NCBI GenBank assembly: GCA_026988035.1
Contig: JALSLY010000031.1
Span: 1 to 61,350 of the forward strand
Direction: 5' to 3'
DNA length: 61,350 nt
Origin: Thermotogae bacterium
GTDB taxonomy: Bacteria; Thermotogota; Thermotogae; Mesoaciditogales; Mesoaciditogaceae
Below are positions 27,650 through 34,889 of the stretch, piece after piece. A program made the translations under genes and the position numbers. Each line of letters opens with the position of its first letter. Position 1 is the first letter of the stretch. The notes under the pieces are model-generated. The model did no database searches and was not told the origin of the DNA. It saw only the letters and a list, made by a program, of their open reading frames with translations.

Positions 27650-29853
27650 ACTTCACCCTCCTCTTTCTCAAATTGTTTTTTACCTGAAAGGCGCGTGTAC
27701 AGCGCCTCGAAGGCCACAAATAGGCTCACAACTACCACGATCCAGATCATAACTACGTTAGGTCCTTCTCCTTTCTGCAGGACGTGCGAATATGTTGGAA
27801 ATCCATATTCAACAAAGATCTCTATGGCTTTAGGCATCAACAACATGAAAGAACCAACAACAGTGATGATCGAGATAATAAATCTGTAAATCCAATTTTT
27901 TCCAAAGAAAGTTATTGAAATGAGTAGCAATGCAACAAGTATAAAAAGCTTTGAACCCTCTCTGGTTTGAAAAAAGAAAATATTTGGCGCCTTCTCTGGA
28001 ATCATATTTGCCTTTTTTACAATTCCATTGATGGTACTGGAAATCTCTTTTAAATTGCTTGACAGTACTTGATCCTCAATGTGCTTCGAAATTTCATCTC
28101 TCAACGCTGGAGCGGCCAAGGTGTATATGCCATCGATAGTATTGGAAAAAATCAATTCTTTGTTGGACATGGCCTTCAAACGATTTTGAATATCTGAAAG
28201 TGCCGCATCTGCTCTATCCCTTACTATTTTTAACAGGTTTGTCGACGTTGAAAGATTAGTATACCCAAAATAAGGTGAGTTTCTATCAACGTTAACACGA
28301 AGTGCTGCAGGATACTCAATAATTCCACGATAAACTTTCGCCCTTTTCATGGTTGACAGATAAGAAGAAATTGTCTGAGATATGAAGTTGTAAGGATCAA
28401 GTCTTAAAGCTGTCAGATCAGAGCTTATACCCTTTAAATGGTAAGTCAATATTCCATTTTGACCGTAAATTTCGCTTTCATATATTTTCGCGTAAGCACT
28501 TCTAAGGAAATTATTATTTTTTGACATACGAGTAGATGGAAGATTACTGTATAAAGGCACAAAAAGTAACGATATGAAAAGCACTATCACAGCAGATGAG
28601 GAAATCATAAGTAAAACTTTTTTGCTTTTTAGTATGCCAAACCACGAAAGCATTGACAAAAACGCCACCATAACAACCAAAAAACCATATATAGTAGAAT
28701 CAAAACGACTTAACATCGGATCAATCTCAAACAGAATAATCAGAGATTCAAAAGTTAGAATTGACAGTAGAACGTACTTGACAGCACGGATCTTGTAGAA
28801 AATAAAGAAAATTAACACCAAAGCGTAGATTAACCATCGCCAGATTAAGGGAGAAGAAGATGTTTTACTTTGACTTGCCAGTCTATTTTCCAATTTCAAC
28901 ACTCTATTGTTAACTTTCCTTGAAACAGCTCTCTTGACTGTATTAGCAGCAAGCAACTCCTGAATTTTCAAAGAAGAAACCACAGAAGACATCGCATGAT
29001 CAACTGCTACAGATGTAGACCGACCCGTAGAGATAAAAAGCTTTATGCCTCTCACAGTGCTATCCATAACCCTTGTCATATGATCTTTGAAGTCTTCGAT
29101 TGCTCCATTAATCTCTTTCTGGCTGAGAGCGTCAAATACCAAACCGGCGAGTGTACTTGGTATTTCTATCTTATCAACTGCTGGCACTTTTAGCTTAAAT
29201 TTTTTGATCGCATCTGCTATATCTTTCGGAACTACACCACCATAGGATTTTGAAAGAGAAGACAATAAAAGTTTTTTCAGATCAACACTATTATAAGAAT
29301 AATCGCCTAATACGTTGCCATAAGCCCCCACTGATTTCTGAATGTAGGTTTTGACAAGACTTGCAGCATGTTCACTGACAGTGTTTACGAGATTAAAAAC
29401 GGCTTCGGCAAAAGTGGGAGATTGTGGAAAATCAGTTGGACCAACGTTTTGTCTGTAAAGATTATCAACCACATAAACAAGAAAAGCAGAAAGTGCCAAA
29501 TTTTCAACCGGATCTTTCGTTTTGTATCTCTCATATATGTTCTTCGAAATATATTGCATATCAATTTTTTGAAAATTTCCAATAGCTCCTGCTGGAATTT
29601 GGAAACTTCTCATTCTGATCCAACGGTAATAAGCCGCAGGTTCTAACTCACCAACTATGGTGTAAACGGCGCGATCGATTCTATTCGTAGGTTGAACATC
29701 AAGCTTTCCGGTTTTTTCCACTATGGAAATATAGTTATTGAATGTCTTAACGTATTCTTCGTAGTTGGAAAGAATCCTGGATTCGAAATTTGCGGCGATC
29801 ATAACAACAGAAACGGTTAGAAGGAGTGTAAACACAAATAGGACTTTTTTCAC
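27646..29853 (-). CDS. Large membrane protein of unknown function upstream of the nucleoside importer
   Basis: A 735-residue protein not recognised as any family. From GTG 29853 (GAGGTG 5 bases upstream) it has a cleavable-looking N-terminal helix (KKVLFVFTLLLTVSVVMIAA), an extracytoplasmic helical domain to about 335, four helices between about 337 and 435, a second external domain of about 200 residues, and three C-terminal helices (about 634-720) ending in a charged tail. It overlaps bmpA by 4 bases and so is co-translated with the receptor. It could be a sensor, chaperone or accessory subunit of the importer; nothing in the sequence decides this. Confidence 0.75.
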   Translation of the reverse strand: MKKVLFVFTLLLTVSVVMIAANFESRILSNYEEYVKTFNNYISIVEKTGKLDVQPTNRIDRAVYTIVGELEPAAYYRWIRMRSFQIPAGAIGNFQKIDMQYISKNIYERYKTKDPVENLALSAFLVYVVDNLYRQNVGPTDFPQSPTFAEAVFNLVNTVSEHAASLVKTYIQKSVGAYGNVLGDYSYNSVDLKKLLLSSLSKSYGGVVPKDIADAIKKFKLKVPAVDKIEIPSTLAGLVFDALSQKEINGAIEDFKDHMTRVMDSTVRGIKLFISTGRSTSVAVDHAMSSVVSSLKIQELLAANTVKRAVSRKVNNRVLKLENRLASQSKTSSSPLIWRWLIYALVLIFFIFYKIRAVKYVLLSILTFESLIILFEIDPMLSRFDSTIYGFLVVMVAFLSMLSWFGILKSKKVLLMISSSAVIVLFISLLFVPLYSNLPSTRMSKNNNFLRSAYAKIYESEIYGQNGILTYHLKGISSDLTALRLDPYNFISQTISSYLSTMKRAKVYRGIIEYPAALRVNVDRNSPYFGYTNLSTSTNLLKIVRDRADAALSDIQNRLKAMSNKELIFSNTIDGIYTLAAPALRDEISKHIEDQVLSSNLKEISSTINGIVKKANMIPEKAPNIFFFQTREGSKLFILVALLLISITFFGKNWIYRFIISIITVVGSFMLLMPKAIEIFVEYGFPTYSHVLQKGEGPNVVMIWIVVVVSLFVAFEALYTRLSGKKQFEKEEGEV

Positions 29854-29896
29854 GCTAACACCTCGCTCAAGAACATCCAACTCTGTAATGTATGCA

Positions 29897-29902
29897 ATTA
29901 TA
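29897..29902 (-). promoter_or_regulatory. Candidate -10 element for the nucleoside-importer operon
   Basis: A perfect TATAAT on the minus strand, 44 bases before the GTG start of the large membrane protein. No convincing -35 hexamer is seen at the usual distance. Confidence 0.45.
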
Positions 29903-29928
29903 TCATAAACCAATTTGAAACATTAACG

Positions 29929-29958
29929 AAAAAGGAATGCAGGGTTAAACCCTGCATT
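29929..29958 (-). terminator. Terminator after kbl
   Basis: On the minus strand a 9-bp stem AATGCAGGG/CCCTGCATT (29950-29958 with 29936-29944), 5-base loop, then CCTTTTT. It lies 5 bases after the kbl stop. Confidence 0.85.
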
Positions 29959-29962
29959 TTGT

Positions 29963-31138
29963 TCAGATCACTTTTAATTCTTTTCCTACATGTTCAAAAC
30001 GTTCCAAAGCAAAATCAAGATCATCCTTTGTATGACTCGCGCTAATCATAACACGAATACGCGCTTTTCCTCTTGGAACTGTCGGATAACCTATGGATTG
30101 GGCAAAAATCCCGGAATCGAAGAGCTTTCTGCTAAATTCTGTAGAAACTTTTGCATCATAAAGCATAACAGGCGTAATTGGAGTTTGACTGTGACCAACA
30201 TCAAAGCCCATGCTCTTCATCTCTTTCTTAAAATAATCGGCGTTACTCCAAAGTTTCTTAACTAAGTCATCACTTTCTTCAAGTACTTTAACTGCCGCAA
30301 GTACTGCTCCAACATCTGGCGGTGTTGGGGCACTTGAAAAGAGGAATGGTCTGGCTTTTTGCTTTAAATATTCAATCAACGTGGAGTTTCCAGCAACATA
30401 TCCACCAACAACACCAAATGCTTTGGACATGGTACCTATGTCTATATCAACTTTTCCTTCGAGCTCAAAGTGAGCCACTATTCCACGGCCATATGGTCCA
30501 AGCACTCCCTCACCATGCGCATCGTCAACCATAACAAGTGCGTCGTACTTCTCACCCAATTTCACGATATCGGGAAGGGGGGCTATATCTCCATCCATGC
30601 TAAAAACACCGTCTGTCACGATTAACTTTCGCCGCGCATCTGTATAACTTTTGAGCCTTTCTTCAAGATCTTTCACATCGAGATGACCCCATCTAATTAT
30701 CTTAGCTCCAGAAAGTCTGCATCCATCTATTATGGAAGCGTGATTGAGTTCATCACTAAATATAAGATCTTGTTTCCCCACAACAGAAGGAATGACAGCC
30801 TGATTAGCATTAAATCCAGATTGGATCAGCAATGCAGCTTCAGCGCCTTTGAATTGTGCCAATTCTTTTTCGGCCTGCTCATGTAAAGACAAGGTGCCAG
30901 CTATTGTCCTAACCGCTCCAGGACCAACTCCCCATTTTTCGATGGCTTCAACAGCAGCTTTTTTCAACCTTTCATCATTGGCTAAGCCAAGATAATTGTT
31001 GGAACAGAGATTAAGCACCTTCTTACCACTAATTGTCAACCATGAGCCTTGAGGACCTTCCAAAGTACGTATATAAGTGTAAAGCCCCCTATTTCTCAAA
31101 TCCTCAAGCTCATCTTTAAAAGCTTTCCAATTAAACAT
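29963..31138 (-). CDS. kbl: Glycine C-acetyltransferase (2-amino-3-ketobutyrate CoA ligase)
   Basis: PLP enzyme that splits 2-amino-3-ketobutyrate with CoA to glycine and acetyl-CoA, second step of threonine degradation. The 391-residue sequence has the Schiff-base lysine in [12 protein letters not shown] (K239), the [11 protein letters not shown] motif (from 204), and [12 protein letters not shown] near the N-terminus. Related alpha-oxoamine synthases (BioF, serine palmitoyltransferase) share these motifs; the adjacent threonine dehydrogenase settles the assignment. GGAGGAGG precedes the ATG. Confidence 0.94.
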   Translation of the reverse strand: MFNWKAFKDELEDLRNRGLYTYIRTLEGPQGSWLTISGKKVLNLCSNNYLGLANDERLKKAAVEAIEKWGVGPGAVRTIAGTLSLHEQAEKELAQFKGAEAALLIQSGFNANQAVIPSVVGKQDLIFSDELNHASIIDGCRLSGAKIIRWGHLDVKDLEERLKSYTDARRKLIVTDGVFSMDGDIAPLPDIVKLGEKYDALVMVDDAHGEGVLGPYGRGIVAHFELEGKVDIDIGTMSKAFGVVGGYVAGNSTLIEYLKQKARPFLFSSAPTPPDVGAVLAAVKVLEESDDLVKKLWSNADYFKKEMKSMGFDVGHSQTPITPVMLYDAKVSTEFSRKLFDSGIFAQSIGYPTVPRGKARIRVMISASHTKDDLDFALERFEHVGKELKVI

Positions 31139-31223
31139 ATCACAACCTCCTCCTCATTGTTAACGGGCAAACAGTGCCTACCCTTACCTTGCCCCTCTAT
31201 CTCAGAGAGGAACGATTCATCCA

Positions 31224-32279
31224 TCAAAGTTTTAAAACAATCTTACCACATTTTCCCTCTTCCATAAGGCGAAATCCTTCTTCAAAATTTTCAAAATCCA
31301 AAACGTGCGTTATAACATTTGACAAATCAAGTTTTTTGTTTTTGAGAAGTGCTCCCACTTTGTACCAAGTGTCAAACATTTTTCTTCCGGTTATACCGTA
31401 AATCCTTATGGCTTTAAAGATCACAAGATCATTGAGATTGATCTTCACGTCATCGTCATTGTAAACACCCAAAAGAGAGGCTCTTCCACCTGGAGTGAGT
31501 GAAGCAAGTCCATCAGTAAGAGCCTTTTTATTTCCACTCATTTCTATAAGTACATCCACACCATCTCCATTCGTTTCGCGTTTAACAACATCGATCAAAG
31601 ATTCTTGTGAAGGGTTCACCACAACATCTGCACCTATTTTTTTTGCAAGGTTTCTTCGATAGGAATTGATCTCACTAACGATTAATTTGGCCACGCCTGC
31701 AGTTTTGAGAACTTCGATTCCAAGCAACCCTATTGGACCTGCGCCAGTAACAAGTACATTTTTTCCTGCAACATCTTCAACAAAAATTGTATGTACTGCA
31801 TTCCCCAATGGTTCTTGAACAGAAGCCCAAATGTGCTCAACAGAAGGATCATTTTTCCAAAGAACCACTTCTGGAACACGAATGTACTCAGCAAATGCAC
31901 CATCCATATCAACACCAAGAATTTTCAGATGCTGGCATACGTGCATATTTCCAGTCCGACATTGCTTACATTTACCACATGGAATATGCGTTTCGGAAGA
32001 AACAAAATCGCCAACTTGAACCATGCTCACTTCTTTCCCAACAGCCACCACTTCACCCGAAAATTCATGTCCCATCGTCTGGGGTGGCTTTATATGTTCT
32101 TGAGCCCACTTGTTCCACAAATAAATGTGTAAATCTGTCCCACATATCGACGTAGCATAAATTTTTACGAGCACATCACGTGGGCCGAGAGCCTTTGGAA
32201 CATTCACAACCGCAAGTTTGGCACCACGCTCAGGTTTCTCTTTTATAATGGCTCTCATCTTATCTGGTATGATCACCAT
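31224..32279 (-). CDS. tdh: L-threonine 3-dehydrogenase
   Basis: Zinc alcohol-dehydrogenase-family enzyme oxidising threonine to 2-amino-3-ketobutyrate with NAD. The 351-residue chain (ATG 32279, GGAG 8 bases upstream) shows the catalytic zinc ligand and threonine-specific SICGTDLHIYLWN segment, GHEFSGEV, structural zinc cysteines in CGKCKQCRTGNMHVC, and a Rossmann VTGAGPIGLLGIEV motif. It is followed by kbl after 85 bases, forming the two-step threonine-to-glycine route. Confidence 0.95.
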   Translation of the reverse strand: MVIIPDKMRAIIKEKPERGAKLAVVNVPKALGPRDVLVKIYATSICGTDLHIYLWNKWAQEHIKPPQTMGHEFSGEVVAVGKEVSMVQVGDFVSSETHIPCGKCKQCRTGNMHVCQHLKILGVDMDGAFAEYIRVPEVVLWKNDPSVEHIWASVQEPLGNAVHTIFVEDVAGKNVLVTGAGPIGLLGIEVLKTAGVAKLIVSEINSYRRNLAKKIGADVVVNPSQESLIDVVKRETNGDGVDVLIEMSGNKKALTDGLASLTPGGRASLLGVYNDDDVKINLNDLVIFKAIRIYGITGRKMFDTWYKVGALLKNKKLDLSNVITHVLDFENFEEGFRLMEEGKCGKIVLKL

Positions 32280-32342
32280 CTTCACCTCTCCTCACCAAAA
32301 ATAGAAAACAAGTATATATAAAAATTTTACCACCAAACTGCA

Positions 32343-32364
32343 TTTTAGAAATACTGATCTAAAA
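32343..32364. promoter_or_regulatory. Inverted repeat upstream of the DUF1659 cassette
   Basis: Seven-base arms TTTTAGA (32343-32349) and TCTAAAA (32358-32364) with an 8-base spacer, abutting a TATAGT candidate -10 (32365-32370) on the plus strand. It lies between the divergent tdh gene and the cassette, so it could be an operator for either. Confidence 0.45.
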
Positions 32365-32390
32365 TATAGTATATTTTTGTACCATTAATA

Positions 32391-32402
32391 TGAGCCGGCT
32401 CA
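32391..32402. promoter_or_regulatory. Perfect 12-base palindrome before the DUF1659 cassette
   Basis: TGAGCCGGCTCA is a perfect palindrome, notably GC-rich in an AT-rich leader, 28 bases before the DUF1659 start codon and near the expected transcription start. An operator or an mRNA 5' element are both possible. Confidence 0.5.
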
Positions 32403-32429
32403 AAAAATCAATAGAAAGGACTGACGGAA

Positions 32430-32672
32430 ATGGCAGCAGGAGACACTGTAACTGAACTTGATAAGAAAGAGTCGATCGTGGTTTATCTCAACACAGGGAA
32501 TTTGGACGCTAACGGCAAGCCCATAATCAACAGAGCGACGGTAAACGGCGTCAATCCACAAGCGCAAGAACAGGATAAGTACGATTTCGCTTACACACTC
32601 GCAGGCTTAACATCTAAAACTGTTGACGCTGTCGATGTGAGAACCAACACGTCGCTCGGGCCGATAAGCTGA
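32430..32672 (+). CDS. DUF1659 domain protein
   Basis: An 80-residue soluble protein with the DUF1659 look: a short acidic N-terminus, a LNTGNLDANGKPIINRATVNGVNP beta segment, then YDFAYTLAGLTSKTVDAVDVRTNTSL. Members are small, usually paired with DUF2922 proteins and of unknown function. AAAGGACTGACGG precedes the ATG. It is the first gene of a four-gene plus-strand cassette. No signal peptide or membrane helix is present. Confidence 0.8.
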   Translation: MAAGDTVTELDKKESIVVYLNTGNLDANGKPIINRATVNGVNPQAQEQDKYDFAYTLAGLTSKTVDAVDVRTNTSLGPIS

Positions 32673-32690
32673 TTGGAGGTGGTGTGATAT

Positions 32691-32933
32691 ATGGCAACTA
32701 CAACGACTAAATATTTGAGTATGAAGTTCATAGCATCTTCTGATGGTTCTACAAAGATAATAAGATTAGCGGATCCAAAAGATGGATTGACAGATTCCGA
32801 AGTGCAAAATCTTATGAACGCGGCTGTGTCAGCACATCTACTCTACACATCCAAAGGATCACTTTGCGATACGGTAGATTCTGCGAACGTGATAGACAGA
32901 AACAACAACGAACTGTTTAACCTCGTACAATAA
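32691..32933 (+). CDS. DUF2922 domain protein
   Basis: An 80-residue soluble protein containing the DUF2922 features: KYLSMKFIASSDGSTKIIRLADPKDGLTDSEVQNLMNAAV, followed by a variable C-terminus. It lies 18 bases after the DUF1659 gene with GGAGGTG as ribosome site. The two are equal in length and look like distant relatives, suggesting a hetero-oligomer; that is inference. A strong terminator directly follows, so these two proteins are probably made in excess over the next two. Confidence 0.82.
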   Translation: MATTTTKYLSMKFIASSDGSTKIIRLADPKDGLTDSEVQNLMNAAVSAHLLYTSKGSLCDTVDSANVIDRNNNELFNLVQ

Positions 32934-32936
32934 TTG

Positions 32937-32962
32937 AAGGGGGCGGAAGCCCCCTTTTAAAA
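32937..32962 (+). terminator. Internal terminator of the DUF1659/DUF2922 cassette
   Basis: An 8-bp stem (AAGGGGGC with GCCCCCTT, 32937-32944 and 32949-32956, GGAA loop) followed by TTTTAAAA. The stem starts 4 bases after the DUF2922 stop and lies before the ribosome site of the third gene, so downstream genes need read-through or their own promoter. Confidence 0.85.
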
Positions 32963-32975
32963 TGGAGGTGATCGA

Positions 32976-33236
32976 ATGGAAGAAGCCTTAAGTGTTTTAA
33001 AAGACGTTAAGTTGATAATAGATTCCGCGGTTGTACTCGTTGAACATCCTGGAGACGGTGAAAACAAAAAGAAAAAAGTCATGGAAATGGTAAACAAATT
33101 CATAAAATCAAACAACATAGTTATTCCAATTCCTGCGATGATATTTAACTATATACTCGCCTCTGCGATCGACTGGATAGTGGAATGGTTGAACAATAAT
33201 GTCTGGAAAAAAGAAGACCAAAAACAACCTGAATGA
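32976..33236 (+). CDS. Small membrane protein, holin-like, of the DUF1659 cassette
   Basis: An 86-residue protein with an amphipathic N-terminal half (VLKDVKLIIDSAVVLVEHPGDGENKKKKVMEMVNKF is summarised by alternating hydrophobics and a Lys run near 31-34) and one hydrophobic segment at about 47-72, ending in a charged tail. The layout resembles small phage-type holins or the YvrJ peptide that accompanies DUF1659/DUF2922 genes in Firmicutes, but I see no decisive motif. GGAGGTG precedes the ATG. Its last 38 bases overlap the sigma-like gene in another frame. Confidence 0.6.
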   Translation: MEEALSVLKDVKLIIDSAVVLVEHPGDGENKKKKVMEMVNKFIKSNNIVIPIPAMIFNYILASAIDWIVEWLNNNVWKKEDQKQPE

Positions 33237-33666
33237 AATTGAACGTGTTGTACATGTTCTTGCCAAAAAGTACAGCCATTCCGTGTATCATTACGAATTC
33301 GAAGATCTATGCCAAACGATCTGGTACTTGGTACTTGTGGCTAAAAAGAAGTACGATCCGTTAAGAGGAACATTCAAAAGATTTGCGTTCTATTTTGCGG
33401 ATCTGAAGCTCAAAGATCATTTCTGGAGAGGTGCAAATTTTCCAGAAGTAAAAGGGGAATTTTCTCTTTTACACATCAAAGCTTGTTTTATCGATGAGGT
33501 GGGAGATTTTTCCAACAAAGGTTCTGAAATCACAGAAGAGCTCCCAGATATCGCACGTTTGAGGGTTGAAGGATATACACTTGTTGAAATATCTCAAAAG
33601 TTGAAAATTCCTTATGGAACGTTAAAAAGAAAATGGAGGACTTATACAAAAAGCTTGGGCGCCTGA
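33199..33666 (+). CDS. Sigma-70-family-like regulator of the DUF1659 cassette
   Basis: A 155-residue protein with the two-domain plan of small (ECF/SigO-like) sigma factors: a region-2-like helical segment (about 30-78, with YEFEDLCQTIWYLVLVAKKKYDPLRGTFKRFA) and a C-terminal helix-turn-helix of region-4 type (about 122-150, GYTLVEISQKLKIPYGTLKRKWR). A linker separates them. The start overlaps the small membrane protein by 38 bases and lacks a clear ribosome site, suggesting translational coupling. It probably directs transcription of its own cassette or a small regulon. No anti-sigma factor is evident unless the membrane protein plays that part. Confidence 0.72.
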   Translation: MSGKKKTKNNLNEIERVVHVLAKKYSHSVYHYEFEDLCQTIWYLVLVAKKKYDPLRGTFKRFAFYFADLKLKDHFWRGANFPEVKGEFSLLHIKACFIDEVGDFSNKGSEITEELPDIARLRVEGYTLVEISQKLKIPYGTLKRKWRTYTKSLGA

Positions 33667-33685
33667 GGGCGCTCAATTTTGTTTT
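33657..33685 (+). terminator. Terminator after the sigma-like gene
   Basis: Seven-bp stem GGGCGCC (33657-33663) with GGCGCTC (33668-33674, one G-T pair), TGAG loop, then AATTTTGTTTT. The stop codon of the sigma-like gene lies within the loop, so the terminator overlaps coding sequence. Confidence 0.85.
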
Positions 33686-33813
33686 AAAATTGACAAAAAT
33701 GAGAAAAAAGAAGAATTCCAGAGCATTTCCACGTTAACAAGCTTAAGAGATTGAAAACAGATGCTATCTAGGGATTTTGGATTTATTTTGCTGTAATTCG
33801 TCTGTAATCGAAT

Positions 33814-33842
33814 TTGACTTTTGGACAGCATGAGCATAAAAT
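33814..33842 (+). promoter_or_regulatory. Promoter of the ribose-type transport operon
   Basis: TTGACT (33814-33819) and TAAAAT (33837-33842) separated by 17 bases, 31 bases before the LacI start codon. The predicted start point falls at the operator described next. Confidence 0.8.
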
Positions 33843-33848
33843 TTTGTT

Positions 33849-33860
33849 GAAAACGTTTTC
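33849..33860. promoter_or_regulatory. LacI-family operator
   Basis: GAAAACGTTTTC is a perfect palindrome with the central CG typical of LacI/CcpA-family operators. It covers the expected +1 region of the promoter and ends directly before the ribosome site TGGAGGT, so a bound repressor would block initiation of its own operon. Confidence 0.75.
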
Positions 33861-33872
33861 TGGAGGTTTTAA

Positions 33873-34889
33873 ATGGCAAGTATTAAAGATGTCGCTAAAA
33901 TGGCAGGTGTATCTATTTCAACAGTTTCAAGGGTTATAAACGGAACAGCAAATGTAAGAGAAGATCTTAGCGCTCGAGTTATTGAAGCTATAAAAACTCT
34001 TGGATATCATTCAAATCCCCTTGCTCGTGGCTTAAAAGGATTGCCAACAAAAACCATAGGGCTTATCATTCCAGATATAGAAAATCCTTTTTTCCCAGCA
34101 ATGGTAAGAGGAGTACAAGATGTGGCAAAAGCAAATGGATACGCTATATTTTTATGCAACACAGATGAAGACGCAAAATTAGAGGAAATACAGTATTCTT
34201 TATTACTCGAGAAAAAAGTAGATGGGATATTGTTGGTCACATCAACTTCAAATACTCCTTTTTTGCAAAAAAAGCTCACTATTCCGGTGGTTCTATTAGA
34301 TAGATATGTTAAAGGAGCTAATTTATCTGATTTATCTTATGTTGTCGTAGATCACACATTTGGAATGAATTTAATCCTTAATCATTTGAGAGATGTAGGA
34401 AGGCAGAAAACTGTATTTTTAGGCTCAAAACCGATAACCTCTGGAGCTAGAGAACGTTTTCAAACCTTTCTGGCTTACCATAAGGGAGATCCGAAGATTA
34501 GATCTCGCGTTTTCTTTGGAAAATATACAGAAGAAAGCGGTTTTGAAATGGCTGAAAAACTTTTGAAAAGCGGGATCGATTTTGATTCCGTGGTGTGTGG
34601 AAACGACTTGATTGCTTTTGGAGCCATAGAGGTGTTGGAAAAAAACGGAATAAATGTTCCAAATGACGTCTCGATTGTTGGTTACGATGATATATCATTT
34701 TCTCTCTATCATTCTCCAAAGCTCACCACGATCCATCAGCCAGTTTATGAAATTGGAGAAATAGCATCCCATCTGATAATAGATGCCATCGAAAAAGGAT
34801 ATTCTGAACCTAAACACATAAAATTAGAACCGAGGTTGGTCATTCGCGAAACCAGTGTTCCAAGGAGTGTGAAAAATGCCAATACTTAG
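33873..34889 (+). CDS. LacI-family sugar-responsive repressor
   Basis: A 338-residue regulator with an N-terminal HTH and hinge (IKDVAKMAGVSISTVSRVINGTANV, residues 4-28) and a periplasmic-binding-protein-like effector domain (from about 60) with typical GLIIPDIENPFFPAMVRG and SIVGYDDISFS segments. It is first in the operon with an ABC importer, overlaps rbsA by 14 bases, and has a palindromic operator at its own promoter. It probably responds to the sugar imported by the following genes. Confidence 0.93.
   Translation: MASIKDVAKMAGVSISTVSRVINGTANVREDLSARVIEAIKTLGYHSNPLARGLKGLPTKTIGLIIPDIENPFFPAMVRGVQDVAKANGYAIFLCNTDEDAKLEEIQYSLLLEKKVDGILLVTSTSNTPFLQKKLTIPVVLLDRYVKGANLSDLSYVVVDHTFGMNLILNHLRDVGRQKTVFLGSKPITSGARERFQTFLAYHKGDPKIRSRVFFGKYTEESGFEMAEKLLKSGIDFDSVVCGNDLIAFGAIEVLEKNGINVPNDVSIVGYDDISFSLYHSPKLTTIHQPVYEIGEIASHLIIDAIEKGYSEPKHIKLEPRLVIRETSVPRSVKNANT

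Noticed and set aside
32976-33236. Calling the small membrane protein a phage holin
   Set aside because: Only size and one hydrophobic segment support it; no lysin or phage structural gene is nearby.
33673-33879. Minus-strand frame of 68 codons between the sigma-like gene and the LacI gene
   Set aside because: Lies over a terminator, a promoter and an operator; low-complexity Ser/Lys/Asn composition and no ribosome site.
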